A stretch of 64,000 nt of DNA, taken from NCBI RefSeq assembly GCF_009857535.1, contig NZ_WWCS01000004.1, positions 1 to 64,000 on the forward strand, given 5' to 3'. Positions 9,364 to 17,599 of this stretch are shown one piece after another (position 1 is the stretch's first letter; each line of letters begins with the position of its first letter). The stretch is from Duganella margarita (GTDB lineage Bacteria > Pseudomonadota > Gammaproteobacteria > Burkholderiales > Burkholderiaceae_D). The notes under the pieces are model-generated. The model was not told where the DNA came from. It did not search any database and was given only the letters and a program-made list of their open reading frames with translations. Made by a program: the position numbers and the translations under genes.

Positions 9364-10230
9364 ATGACGACAGTTGCTGCCCCAGCCTTGCCAACAGAAA
9401 ACGCGGTGGAAGACGCGCTGATGCGCTCCATCCGGATTCCGCCCCGGCCCAGCCTGCTCGTCGACCTGCAGCGCGAACTGGCCGCGCCCGATCCGTCGCC
9501 GCGCCAGATCGCCCGCATCATCGCCAACGACGTCGGCATGTCCGGCGCGCTGCTGAAGCTGGCCAACTCGCCGTTCTTCGGCGCCGCCCGCAAGGCCAAG
9601 TCGGTCGAACAGGCGATCAACTTCCTCGGCATCAACCAGTGCGCGGCGCTGCTGACCGGGCTGCTGGCGCGCCAGGCCATCGACGGCAAGGACGCCGACC
9701 TCAGCGCTTTCTGGGAAATCTCGGCGCGCCGCGCCCAGGCGCTGGTGTTCACCTCGCGCAAATTGCGCGTGGCGCCGCCCGACATCGCCCACACCTTCGG
9801 CCTGTTCTGCGACATCGGCGTGCCGCTGCTGATGAACCGCTTCGCCGACTACACCGACACCTACGAACGCGCCTGCAACGACCCGCACGGCGTGTTCACC
9901 GCCATCGAAGATGAACGCTACAGCACCAACCATGCCGCCATCGGCTGCCTGCTGGCGCGCAACTGGGGCCTGTCGCCGGATGTCTCCTGGGCCATCCTGC
10001 ACCACCACGATTACCGCGTACTGGAAGACGCCGCCACCGACGACGCCATCCGCTCGCTGGTGGCGCTGTCGCTGCTGGCCGAAAAAGGCATCCAGCGCCT
10101 GCACAACCACAGCACCTCGTACGAATGGGAAAAAGGCGGCGCAAGCGCCTGCCGCCACCTCGGCCTGACCGAGGATGAAACCGAAGATCTGCTCGACGAG
10201 CTGAACGAAACCTTCCACACCGAACGCTAA
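9364..10230 (+). CDS. HDOD domain-containing protein
   Basis: 288 residues occupied mostly by one HDOD domain: [46 protein letters not shown] is the domain's start (residues ~22-67) and [18 protein letters not shown] follows. HDOD domains are HD-superfamily relatives lacking phosphohydrolase activity and act in signalling or regulation, often linked to c-di-GMP or motility. There is no fused EAL or GGDEF domain here. The ATG at 9364 is preferred over a TTG 24 bp earlier. It is 15 bp before the DUF2863 gene. Confidence 0.85.
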   Translation: MTTVAAPALPTENAVEDALMRSIRIPPRPSLLVDLQRELAAPDPSPRQIARIIANDVGMSGALLKLANSPFFGAARKAKSVEQAINFLGINQCAALLTGLLARQAIDGKDADLSAFWEISARRAQALVFTSRKLRVAPPDIAHTFGLFCDIGVPLLMNRFADYTDTYERACNDPHGVFTAIEDERYSTNHAAIGCLLARNWGLSPDVSWAILHHHDYRVLEDAATDDAIRSLVALSLLAEKGIQRLHNHSTSYEWEKGGASACRHLGLTEDETEDLLDELNETFHTER

Positions 10231-10245
10231 CAGAAGTCCACACGC

Positions 10246-11433
10246 ATGCCTAAGAATAAGCGCCCCGTACCGCGCAAATCCGCCAACTCGCCCGAAGTCA
10301 AGGACGAACAGCAAACCAACGAACTGTGCGCGCTGGCGCTCGACCTGGCCGATGAATCAGCCGGCGCCGACATCGTCGCCGCCGCCACCCGCGACGAGCT
10401 GGCGCAGAAGCACATCGAATTCCAGCGCCTGCTGCGCCGCCTGCTGGCGCAGGGCAAGAACGAAGTGCTGTACGGCGCCATCGAGCTGGCGCGCGAAGAA
10501 TCCACCGACGCCTACCGCTACCTGCGCAACGCCGTCGAAGAAGGCGCCGCCAACCTGATCGTGCGGCGCGAGGGTGCGCCCGAACTGGAAATCGATGCCT
10601 TCGCCATTCCGGTGTTCGTGCACAGCCAGGGCGGCCTCGATCCGGCCGCCGACTTCCAGGACGCCGACGCCTACGAGGCGCTGCTCAACAGCTTCACCGA
10701 CGCCGGCCTGGAAAGCCCGCAAGCCAAGGTGGTGCTGGTCAGCCACGCCTACGACCTGGACGAAATCGAACGCATCAACTACGGCCTGCTGCACGCCATG
10801 CTGCGCGAAGCAGCGCAGTCGCTGACCGACAAGAAAATCGCCGCCGCGCCGGCGCTGGAGCGCAGCATGGCGGCCGGCTGGTCGCCGACCAGCTTCAGCA
10901 GCGACGACACGGCGATCGAACTGCGCTTCCTGCTGGGCTTCTCGCTCAAGCGCGCCGACGACGCCTTCTACAAAGTACCGGCCAGCGAAAAAGCGGCCGA
11001 CGCCTACTTCGCCAAGCGCGCCGAAACCTATCAGAAGTGGACCGAGCAATTTGCGCCGTTGGTGGCGCGCTGCCTGGGCCGCGCGCGCGGCGCCGATCCG
11101 GCGCTGACGCTGAACTTCCTGTACCAGGACCTGTTCTTCGGCGCCCGCGCCCAGGGCCAGTCGGAATACGACATGCTGAGCCTGCTGTCGACACTGAACC
11201 AGGCGCTGGAAGGCCATGATCCCGCCACACTGCAAGCCGTGATCGCGCCCACCGACGATGACGACGAGCCGGCGCTGCGGGTGCAGCTGTCGCACGGCGG
11301 CAGCGTGCTGGCCAGCGCCGACAAGCCGCTCGATCCGGCCGCCGAGCTGGAACTGGCGCTGGAAGACCTGGGCGACGCCCTGGCCAGCCTGGGCATCACC
11401 GATATTTCGGTATCGGAAGATCCACTGGCCTGA
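10246..11433 (+). CDS. DUF2863-type conserved protein
   Basis: 395 residues, no signal peptide or membrane helix, acidic and alpha-rich. I recognise it from overall shape and the opening (MPKNKRPVPRKSANSPEVKDE, then HIEFQRLLRRLLAQGKNEVLYGAIELARE) as the burkholderialean DUF2863 family, whose function is unknown. The N-terminal 15 residues are basic and probably disordered. Lies 15 bp after the HDOD gene on the same strand, so likely co-transcribed. Family call is from memory of the family's appearance, not a search. Confidence 0.6.
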   Translation: MPKNKRPVPRKSANSPEVKDEQQTNELCALALDLADESAGADIVAAATRDELAQKHIEFQRLLRRLLAQGKNEVLYGAIELAREESTDAYRYLRNAVEEGAANLIVRREGAPELEIDAFAIPVFVHSQGGLDPAADFQDADAYEALLNSFTDAGLESPQAKVVLVSHAYDLDEIERINYGLLHAMLREAAQSLTDKKIAAAPALERSMAAGWSPTSFSSDDTAIELRFLLGFSLKRADDAFYKVPASEKAADAYFAKRAETYQKWTEQFAPLVARCLGRARGADPALTLNFLYQDLFFGARAQGQSEYDMLSLLSTLNQALEGHDPATLQAVIAPTDDDDEPALRVQLSHGGSVLASADKPLDPAAELELALEDLGDALASLGITDISVSEDPLA

Positions 11434-11551
11434 AAGCGATTTCCAGTTTGACAGTCCTGGTTTAGCCGAGGATACTTTCCTGCACGCGGAACGCAGATTC
11501 CGCTGCCTGGTGCGGCGCCGGCTTGTGCTCCGCAGCAAAGGGAGACACGTC

Positions 11552-12745
11552 ATGACACCATGGGTCCGCATTCTGAGCCTGGTCCTTGCCACCGCCGCAT
11601 TCCTCAGCGGCTGCGCCAGCCAAACGCCGCGCGTGGCGCCGGCCCAGCAGTTATTTCACGACCAGCTGTTCCAGCCCCCCGCCGCGCCGATCGACACCGC
11701 CAGCGTGTTCGCCCTGACCCCGGAAATGCGCGACTACGTCAAGCACGAGCTCGGCACGCCCGGCCCCGGCCGCGATGTGCGCCGCATGCTGTTCGACGCC
11801 CTGTACCGGCGCGACAAGCTGCAACTGGAATACGACGCCGCCCTGACCCGCACCGCCGCCGAAACCTTTGCCGCCCGCTCCGGCAACTGCCTGTCGCTGG
11901 CCATCATGACCGCCGCGCTGGCGCGCGAACTGAAGATGCCGGTGATCTTCCAGCAAGTGCAGATCGACGAGGTGTGGAGCCGCGCCGGCAACCTGTACTT
12001 CGCCAGCAACCATGTCAACCTGTCGCTGGGCCGGCCGCTGGCCGGACAGAACCCCTACCTGCTGACCGCCGTCGACGTCGCCAATTCGCTGACCGTGGAC
12101 TTCATCCCCATCCCGCCCAAGGCGCGCGAGAACGCCCGGCCGCTGACCGAGAAAACCGTGCTGGCCATGTTCCTCAACAACCGCGCCGCCGAGCTGCTGT
12201 CGGCCGGCCAGGTCGACGACGCCTACTGGGCCGCGCGCCAGGCAGCCGAGGCCGACCCGCTGTTCATCAACGCCTACAACACGCTGGGCGTGATCTACCA
12301 GCACCACGGCGACCAGCCGCAGGCAGAAGCGGCGCTGCGCTACGCGCACAGCCAGCTGCCCGACAACACCATCTACCTGTCCAACCTGGCGCAGACGCTG
12401 GAAAGCGCCAACAAGCTCGACGAGGCCGCCGTGCTGCGCGCGCGGCTGGCGCAGCTGGAACCCTATCCGCCGTTCTATTTCTTCGTGCAGGGCCAGGAGG
12501 CCATGAAGCTGGGCGACTACGCGCGCGCCCGCACGCTGTTCGAGCGCGAGCTGGACCGGGTGCCGGACTACCACGAACTGCACTTCTGGCTGGCGCTCGC
12601 CAACTACCAGCTGGGCAACCTGCACGCGGCGGACCGCCACTTGGCGCTGGCGATGGAAAACAGCACCACCCGCAGCGACCACGACATCTATTCGGCCAAG
12701 CTCGACCATCTGCGCGCCTATGCCGCCCAGTTGCGGGCCAAATAG
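11552..12745 (+). CDS. Transglutaminase-like/TPR lipoprotein
   Basis: 397 residues. The start ATG at 11552 follows GGGAGACACGTC. A signal peptide ends in the lipobox FLSGC, so the mature protein is lipidated at that cysteine. Residues ~100-190 hold a transglutaminase-like fold with the RSGNCLSLAIMTAALAREL nucleophile region and a later ASNHVNL histidine. Four or so tetratricopeptide repeats follow (AYNTLGVIYQHHGDQPQAEAALRYA, then YLSNLAQTLESANKLDEAAVL). Such proteins act in the envelope, probably in assembly or turnover of a complex. Precise role unknown. It is separated from upstream genes by 118 bp without an evident terminator. Confidence 0.8.
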   Translation: MTPWVRILSLVLATAAFLSGCASQTPRVAPAQQLFHDQLFQPPAAPIDTASVFALTPEMRDYVKHELGTPGPGRDVRRMLFDALYRRDKLQLEYDAALTRTAAETFAARSGNCLSLAIMTAALARELKMPVIFQQVQIDEVWSRAGNLYFASNHVNLSLGRPLAGQNPYLLTAVDVANSLTVDFIPIPPKARENARPLTEKTVLAMFLNNRAAELLSAGQVDDAYWAARQAAEADPLFINAYNTLGVIYQHHGDQPQAEAALRYAHSQLPDNTIYLSNLAQTLESANKLDEAAVLRARLAQLEPYPPFYFFVQGQEAMKLGDYARARTLFERELDRVPDYHELHFWLALANYQLGNLHAADRHLALAMENSTTRSDHDIYSAKLDHLRAYAAQLRAK

Positions 12746-12814
12746 CCTGACACCTTTGCCGGAATGACATCCGGAACAGCATGACGGTGGTAGGCTGAGC
12801 AGACCTCATTGGCC

Positions 12815-12860
12815 ATTTACTTGACACTAAGTTGCGGTCGCGCAACAATTGCAAGTAAAT
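12815..12860. repeat. Nested inverted repeat upstream of the large lipoprotein gene
   Basis: An outer pair ATTTACTTG (12815-12823) and CAAGTAAAT (12852-12860) surrounds an inner perfect pair GTTGCG (12831-12836) and CGCAAC (12841-12846) with a GTCG loop. Together they could form a 46-base hairpin with a short internal bulge, or serve as a double operator. It lies 60 bp upstream of the ATG at 12920 in the 174-bp gap after the TPR lipoprotein gene. No T-run follows, so it is not a standard terminator. Confidence 0.6.
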
Positions 12861-12919
12861 TAAGCGCTCTCAAGTTATTTGAAGCCGCTTTGCGCCGCAT
12901 CTACCACAAGGATTTTGTC

Positions 12920-15529
12920 ATGCTGAAATTCAGGCCCGCCCACGCCGCCCCCTTCCTGATTGCCGCGCTGCTGGCCGGCTGCGGCGGCGGAGGCGGCGGT
13001 GGCGGCACCGGCGGCGCCACCACGCCGGACACCAGTCCCGCCCTCACCTTCAGCCCGTCCACCGTCACCGGCAACGTCCCGGCCGGCCTGACGCTGACCG
13101 CCAGCGTCATCGCCAGCGTCACCCGCCCGAACGACTTCAGCAATACCACCAAGGTCACCGCTCTGGTGGTCGACAGCGCCGGCATCCTGCTGCCGAATGT
13201 CCAGCTGGTGCAGGACAGCAACACCCAATACCACGCCGTGCTGCAAACCGCGCCGACGCTGGCCGCCGGCAACTACAAAGGCAGCTTCAGCGTGCGCCTG
13301 TGCCGCGACAGCGGCTGCGCCAGCCAGTTCCCCGGGTCGCCGGTGGCGCTGCCGTATGACATTACCGTGCTGCCGGCCGGCAGCGGCAGCGGCAGCTTCA
13401 GCGCCGTGCCGGCCATGCCGCTGACCGCCAGCGTCAAGAGCGGCGACCCGGTGGCGGCCGGTGCGGCGGTCGCCATCGCCACCGGCGGCGACAGCTGGAG
13501 CGCCGACAGCGGCGCCAGCTGGCTCAAGCTGAGCGCCACCAGCGGCGCCGGCAACGGCAGCCTGACCGTCAGCTACGACGCCAGCGGACTGGCCGCCGGC
13601 ACCTATACCACCAACCTCAGCGTCACCAGCGCCGGCAACACCATCACGCTGCCGGCCACGCTGACGGTGCTGCAGCCCGGCCTGGTCCTGGGCAGCAACA
13701 GCGTCACCTTCAACGCCATCAACGGCGCGCCGATCCCGAGCCAGATCGTCAGCCTGGACATCGACAACAAGCTCACCACCACCTGGAGCGCCGCCAGCAA
13801 CACCGCCTGGCTGAGCGTGTCGCCAACCAGCGGCACCACGCCGGCCACCACCATCCTGGCGGTCGACGCCACGGTCGGCACGCTGGCCAGCGGCAGCTAC
13901 CCCGGCTCGATCACCATCAAGCCCACCGGCCTGGCCGACCGCACGCTGCCGGTCACGCTTAACCTGACCCCGGCCACACTGCTGAGCTCGGTCAGCACGA
14001 TGACGCTGGGCGGCACCTACGGCCGCGACTTCAGCACCACCCAGGCGGCGCAGCCGCTCAAGCTGACGCTCAACACCAGCACCAACAGCTGGCCGTGGAC
14101 ACTCAACAACGTGCCGCTGTGGGCCAGCGCCACCTCCACCGGCGGCACCGTCAACGCCGCCGGCGCCAGCACCAGCTTCAAGGGCATCGCCGCCAACGCG
14201 CCGACCGGCTCCAGCACTGGGATAGTCACCGCCGTGGCCCAGGTCAACGGCGACAGCGTCAAGAACTCGGTGCTGTTCGTGATTAACAAAGACCTGCACA
14301 AGCTGCTGCCGGCCGAAACCGCCGTGGCCCTGGTCAGCACGCCGACCTGGAGCCGCATGACCCGCACCATCACGGTCAACGACAACTTCAACAGCTTTGC
14401 CGGCATGAGCGCCACCAGCGACCAGTCATGGCTGGTGGCCGGCGTCAGCGGCAACCAGCTGACCCTGACGGCCGACGCCAGCCAGCAACTGACCGATACC
14501 GTGGCCACCGCCACCATCACGCTGAAGCCGTCGGATCCGGACGTGGTGGCGCCCGAGGTGATCCGCGTGGCGCTGTGGAAGGGCACGGCCGCGCCGAGCG
14601 CGTCCGCCAGCACCGCGCTGCCGTACACCACCGTCGCCACCGACCCGCTGCGGCCGTACGCCTATGTGCACAACGGCGGTGCCTACATCGACGTCTACAA
14701 CATCTATACCGGCCTCAAGGAAGCCAGCATCACCGGCTTCTCGGCCCACCTGGGCGACATGGCGATCAGCCCCAACGGCGACGCGCTGTACGTGGTCGAC
14801 ATCGACAACAGCCGCATCACCACCGTCAGCCTGGCCACGCGCGCCATCAGCGGCCAGCTGCCGTTGGCGGCGGCCGGTAGCGCCGCCACCCGCATCAAGC
14901 TGATCCACCCGAACGGCGTCGGCATGCTGGTGCTGAGCGACGGCCAGCTGTACCTGACCGCCACCAACGCCCGCCTGACCAGCCTGCCGCTGAGCAGCGG
15001 CACCGTCGAAGCCAGCGCCGACGGCACCCGCGTGGTGCAGCAAACCGAGGGGGCCGCGACGATCCAGCACACCACCGCCAAGGTCGACTATGCGGCGCTG
15101 TCCGGCGGCACACTGTTTGCCGCCAAGCTGGCCAGCGCCAGCCACGGCAGTCCCGGCACGCTGGGCCAGGACCTGTGGGTCAGCGCCGACGGCAAGCGCG
15201 TGATCTACGCCGCCAGCACGCCGAAATCGTGCACGCTGATGGATGGCGACAGCCTCGGCATCCTCGGCTACATGCCGATTGGCGACGCCGCCCCCAACAA
15301 CGTGACCGTGCTGCTGGACGGCAGCATCGTCTGCGCCGGCGCCGCGCGCGGCAACACCAACGATATCTACCTGTACGACAGCACCGGCGCCCGCCTGATC
15401 CAGCAATACAAGCTGAACACCGCCGGCAAGGCCCTGCTGCCGCGCCAACTGGCGGCCTCGGGCGACGGCTGGATCCTGGTCGGCATCACCGAAGACGGCA
15501 CCGTCACCTTCCTGCCGGTCGGCCCGTAA
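12920..15529 (+). CDS. Large lipoprotein with BACON/Ig-like repeats and a beta-propeller-like C-terminus
   Basis: 869 residues. Signal peptide with lipobox LLAGC followed by a Gly-rich stretch (GGGGGGGGTGG), a common lipoprotein tether. From about 160 there are repeated beta-sandwich units of BACON type, e.g. WSADSGASWLKLSATSG and WSAASNTAWLSVSPTSG, each followed by a TYTTNLSVTS- or SYPGSITIKP-like strand pair. The last ~280 residues show YVTN/WD-like propeller strands (DMAISPNGDALYVVDIDNSR, ASADGTRVVQQTEG, WVSADGKRVIYAAS). It is probably surface or periplasm facing, with a binding or scaffold role. Start chosen at the ATG before the signal peptide. A strong terminator follows. Confidence 0.8.
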   Translation: MLKFRPAHAAPFLIAALLAGCGGGGGGGGTGGATTPDTSPALTFSPSTVTGNVPAGLTLTASVIASVTRPNDFSNTTKVTALVVDSAGILLPNVQLVQDSNTQYHAVLQTAPTLAAGNYKGSFSVRLCRDSGCASQFPGSPVALPYDITVLPAGSGSGSFSAVPAMPLTASVKSGDPVAAGAAVAIATGGDSWSADSGASWLKLSATSGAGNGSLTVSYDASGLAAGTYTTNLSVTSAGNTITLPATLTVLQPGLVLGSNSVTFNAINGAPIPSQIVSLDIDNKLTTTWSAASNTAWLSVSPTSGTTPATTILAVDATVGTLASGSYPGSITIKPTGLADRTLPVTLNLTPATLLSSVSTMTLGGTYGRDFSTTQAAQPLKLTLNTSTNSWPWTLNNVPLWASATSTGGTVNAAGASTSFKGIAANAPTGSSTGIVTAVAQVNGDSVKNSVLFVINKDLHKLLPAETAVALVSTPTWSRMTRTITVNDNFNSFAGMSATSDQSWLVAGVSGNQLTLTADASQQLTDTVATATITLKPSDPDVVAPEVIRVALWKGTAAPSASASTALPYTTVATDPLRPYAYVHNGGAYIDVYNIYTGLKEASITGFSAHLGDMAISPNGDALYVVDIDNSRITTVSLATRAISGQLPLAAAGSAATRIKLIHPNGVGMLVLSDGQLYLTATNARLTSLPLSSGTVEASADGTRVVQQTEGAATIQHTTAKVDYAALSGGTLFAAKLASASHGSPGTLGQDLWVSADGKRVIYAASTPKSCTLMDGDSLGILGYMPIGDAAPNNVTVLLDGSIVCAGAARGNTNDIYLYDSTGARLIQQYKLNTAGKALLPRQLAASGDGWILVGITEDGTVTFLPVGP

Positions 15530-15550
15530 GCCACCCGCGCGCCGCGCCCA

Positions 15551-15590
15551 CGCCGCCGTCAGCCCCGCGCTGCGGCGGCGTTTTGTTTTT
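15551..15590 (+). terminator. Rho-independent terminator of the large lipoprotein gene
   Basis: CGCCGCCG at 15551 pairs with CGGCGGCG ending at 15580, and TTTTGTTTTT follows directly. It is 21 bp after the lipoprotein stop codon. Confidence 0.9.
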
Positions 15591-15671
15591 ATGAGTTAGC
15601 GCAAAGCAAAGCTCGCTGGAAAGGCAATCCTGATATACGTGCCGCTTGCGGATATTCGCTTATAAGCTAAC

Positions 15672-16013
15672 ATGTATCAGATCATCCATTACCTGGATTC
15701 TCATGGCAGAGACCACTATCAAGAGTGGCTGGATACCTTACGAGACCGTCAGGCCAAAGTCGCTATCCTGCGCCGTGTCGCTCGTCTGGAAGCTGAACTC
15801 CCTGGCGACCACAAGCCATTGAGGGATGGTATTCAGGAACTGCGGATTGACGTCGGCAGCGGCTACCGCGTGTATTACGCTTTCATTGGTAGCAATGTCG
15901 TTCTGCTGGCTTGCGGCGGCAACAAACGATCACAAAATCGTAACATCACGGCCGCTATCAATATGCTTCAAGACTGGAAGATACGAAATGCAAAAAACAG
16001 ACCGCTCTCATGA
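15672..16013 (+). CDS. RelE/HigB-family toxin (addiction module killer type)
   Basis: 113 residues of the short RelE/ParE-superfamily group annotated as putative addiction module killer proteins. Typical segments are HYQEWLDTLRDRQAKVAILRRVARLE, GIQELRIDVGSGYRVYYAFIG and VVLLACGGNKRSQNRNI. Relatives are ribosome-dependent or free mRNA interferases. The antitoxin gene overlaps its last 26 bp, the usual arrangement for this subgroup (toxin first). Base composition is lower in GC than the neighbouring backbone, suggesting acquisition. The pair sits just outside the left end of the integrative element. Confidence 0.85.
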   Translation: MYQIIHYLDSHGRDHYQEWLDTLRDRQAKVAILRRVARLEAELPGDHKPLRDGIQELRIDVGSGYRVYYAFIGSNVVLLACGGNKRSQNRNITAAINMLQDWKIRNAKNRPLS

Positions 16014-16326
16014 GGAAGCCACTATCGAGATGTTCCGCAACGACCCGGCGCTGGCGACAGAATATCTGAATGATGTTTTAGCCACCGGCGACGAAGTGGA
16101 TCTGGTGCTCGCGCTGCGTTATCTGAGCAATGCATTCGGTGGCATCCAGGAAATAGCGCGTCAAGCCAACGCCAATCCCAACACGATGTACCTAACCTTG
16201 TCGGAAAATGGCAATCCATCGCTAAAGACGTTGCTGGCCATCCTCAACGCCATGGGCCTGCGCTTGGCCGTGCAGCCGATTAACCAAGCAGCAGTTTCCA
16301 ATGCTCCAGCTTCTGTGCCAATGTGA
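15988..16326 (+). CDS. HigA-like antitoxin with HTH domain
   Basis: 112 residues. The C-terminal half is a helix-turn-helix of the addiction-module antidote family: FGGIQEIARQANANPNTMYLTLSENGNPSLKTLLAILNAMGLRL. The N-terminal part would cover the toxin. The ATG at 15988 lies inside the toxin gene, 26 bp before its stop, giving coupled translation. Its last 47 bp overlap the end of the convergent broken glycosylase gene. It is expected to neutralise the toxin and repress the operon. Confidence 0.85.
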   Translation: MQKTDRSHEEATIEMFRNDPALATEYLNDVLATGDEVDLVLALRYLSNAFGGIQEIARQANANPNTMYLTLSENGNPSLKTLLAILNAMGLRLAVQPINQAAVSNAPASVPM

Positions 16327-16640
16327 GCGAGGCGTGGGCAGGGGAAGTCGAGGGTAGCACCAGGGTGCGGTAGCCTTCAGCGGCAAACTGCGGCGCAAAC
16401 TTGCCGGAGGTCTGGCCGTTGAAGCCGACCGTATGCAGCAGCGGGCACAACTCGCGCAGGCGGGCGAAGTCGTTGGCGGCCGGTTTGCGGATGGCGGAAT
16501 CGAGGCTGCCTTCGCGCTCGCACGCACCCAGTACATCCCACAGGCCGAAGCCATGCGCCAACAGGCGCGGCAAGCGCTCTGCATACGGCAAATCAGCCAG
16601 CGGCTCGCCGGTCAGCGCCGACAATATCGGCCACAGCAAG
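16280..16640 (-). pseudogene. DNA-deoxyinosine glycosylase, C-terminal fragment (split by the element)
   Basis: The reverse strand carries about 120 C-terminal residues of a hypoxanthine/deoxyinosine DNA glycosylase (UDG superfamily): LLWPILSALTGEPL, HGFGLWDVLGACEREGSLDSAIR, VGFNGQTSGKF and the motif LPSTSPAHAS. There is no start codon; the frame comes straight out of the integrative element at 16640. The N-terminal 44 residues lie 19 kb away at 35886-36019 on the same strand. Joining the two at the shared dinucleotide gives an intact gene of about 164 codons. The gene is inactivated by insertion, not by decay: no other lesion is visible. Confidence 0.9.
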
Positions 16641-16666
16641 TTGATGTTTTGGTTAATTTGACACCC
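16641..16666. other. Left attachment site (core TT plus attP arm)
   Basis: Core TT at 16641-16642 and the 24-bp arm to 16666, which includes TTTTGGTTAATTTGACACCC. The arm is an inverted copy of the right arm with a single difference (fourth base, G versus C). This is what attL of a serine recombinase should look like: a host half-site on the outside and a phage-type arm on the inside. Confidence 0.85.
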
Positions 16667-16688
16667 ATCCGAACCAATAAGTAGAGGG

Positions 16689-17396
16689 TTACTTCGGCCA
16701 GGTTTTGTACTTGCTAGGAAATAGATCTACATGCTCACGCTGTAGGAGTTCCAGGACTGCCCTATGGCGGTCTTCCTTAGAGCCTCGATGCCGATTGCGG
16801 TACTGGCAGAGCCATACATACACGTCGGCGAGTTGTAGGAATCGACTAAGGTGAGATTGAGTGAAGTGAACAGAGTCCACCATATTCGTGATTTGTTTTC
16901 CAAACGCGAAATCTGTTCCTTCGATTCGGTAACGAGAAAGGCTCTGCCCAAACCTGTCAGCATGCCTGTCGCTTTCACGGTCCCCGATCAGCATGCCAAG
17001 GGCTGATTTACTCCGCATCAGAGAACTCGTGCGCTCAACCATAAACATAAAAGCGATATCCTCAGGGGATTGTTCTGCATGGAGGTTTGCGCAGTTGATC
17101 TGTATGTCGATTAGCTCTACTTCCCCTAAAGAAAGGATATCGATGAATTCCCCTATCAACGAGATACGGCGTCCCACGTCAGTCCATTCCTTGAAATTTT
17201 TTTTCCTGTGGTAAATCTCAGCAGCATGAAATTCTGTTGCGGCGCTTAACTGTGCCGTGCCAAATGCTTGCGATGAAAGTTCATTTACCCGCTGTTCGAT
17301 AGACGCAAAATTTTCTTCTTTGATGCCGATCGCAGCGAGATGGTAGTGGGGATAGTCCGGGTCGTTCTTTGCTTCATCAAAGAAGATAAGATACAT
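16689..17396 (-). CDS. DUF3800 domain-containing protein
   Basis: 235 residues matching DUF3800: the N-terminal strand MYLIFFDEAKND with the conserved acidic pair, HAAEIYHRKK, GMLIGDRESDRH and SRFLQLADVYVW near the C-terminus. The pattern of acidic residues suggests an RNase H-like nuclease fold, and the family is common on phages and islands. Function is not established. It is the outermost gene at the left end of the element, 22 bp inside the attachment arm, and is read toward that end. It is about 200 bp from the Hachiman helicase gene, so it may or may not belong to it. Confidence 0.75.
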   Translation of the reverse strand: MYLIFFDEAKNDPDYPHYHLAAIGIKEENFASIEQRVNELSSQAFGTAQLSAATEFHAAEIYHRKKNFKEWTDVGRRISLIGEFIDILSLGEVELIDIQINCANLHAEQSPEDIAFMFMVERTSSLMRSKSALGMLIGDRESDRHADRFGQSLSRYRIEGTDFAFGKQITNMVDSVHFTQSHLSRFLQLADVYVWLCQYRNRHRGSKEDRHRAVLELLQREHVDLFPSKYKTWPK

Positions 17397-17599
17397 TGGC
17401 TAATCGTTTCATCAATATTTTTTAAAATACCGCAGAACACCGAACGCAAATCCACCGATGGAGTGCAAACCAGTTGCTTTACCCCCACATCAAATTCGTC
17501 GATTCGAGGAGAAGCATCACTTACCTGATGAGCCTGCCTTGGACAACCAGGCGACCAAAGCAAAAAAAGCTTCGTCCCCACTTTCCGCCGTAATAAGTG

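Noticed and set aside
12875..14299. Long antisense frame over the large lipoprotein gene
   Set aside because: Low-complexity Gly/Ala/Arg composition and no ribosome site; the sense frame has signal peptide and beta repeats.
17285..17581. A 98-residue reverse frame between the DUF3800 and hamB genes
   Set aside because: It overlaps the DUF3800 gene in another frame, lacks a ribosome site and shows no recognisable features; the ~200-bp gap is better read as non-coding.
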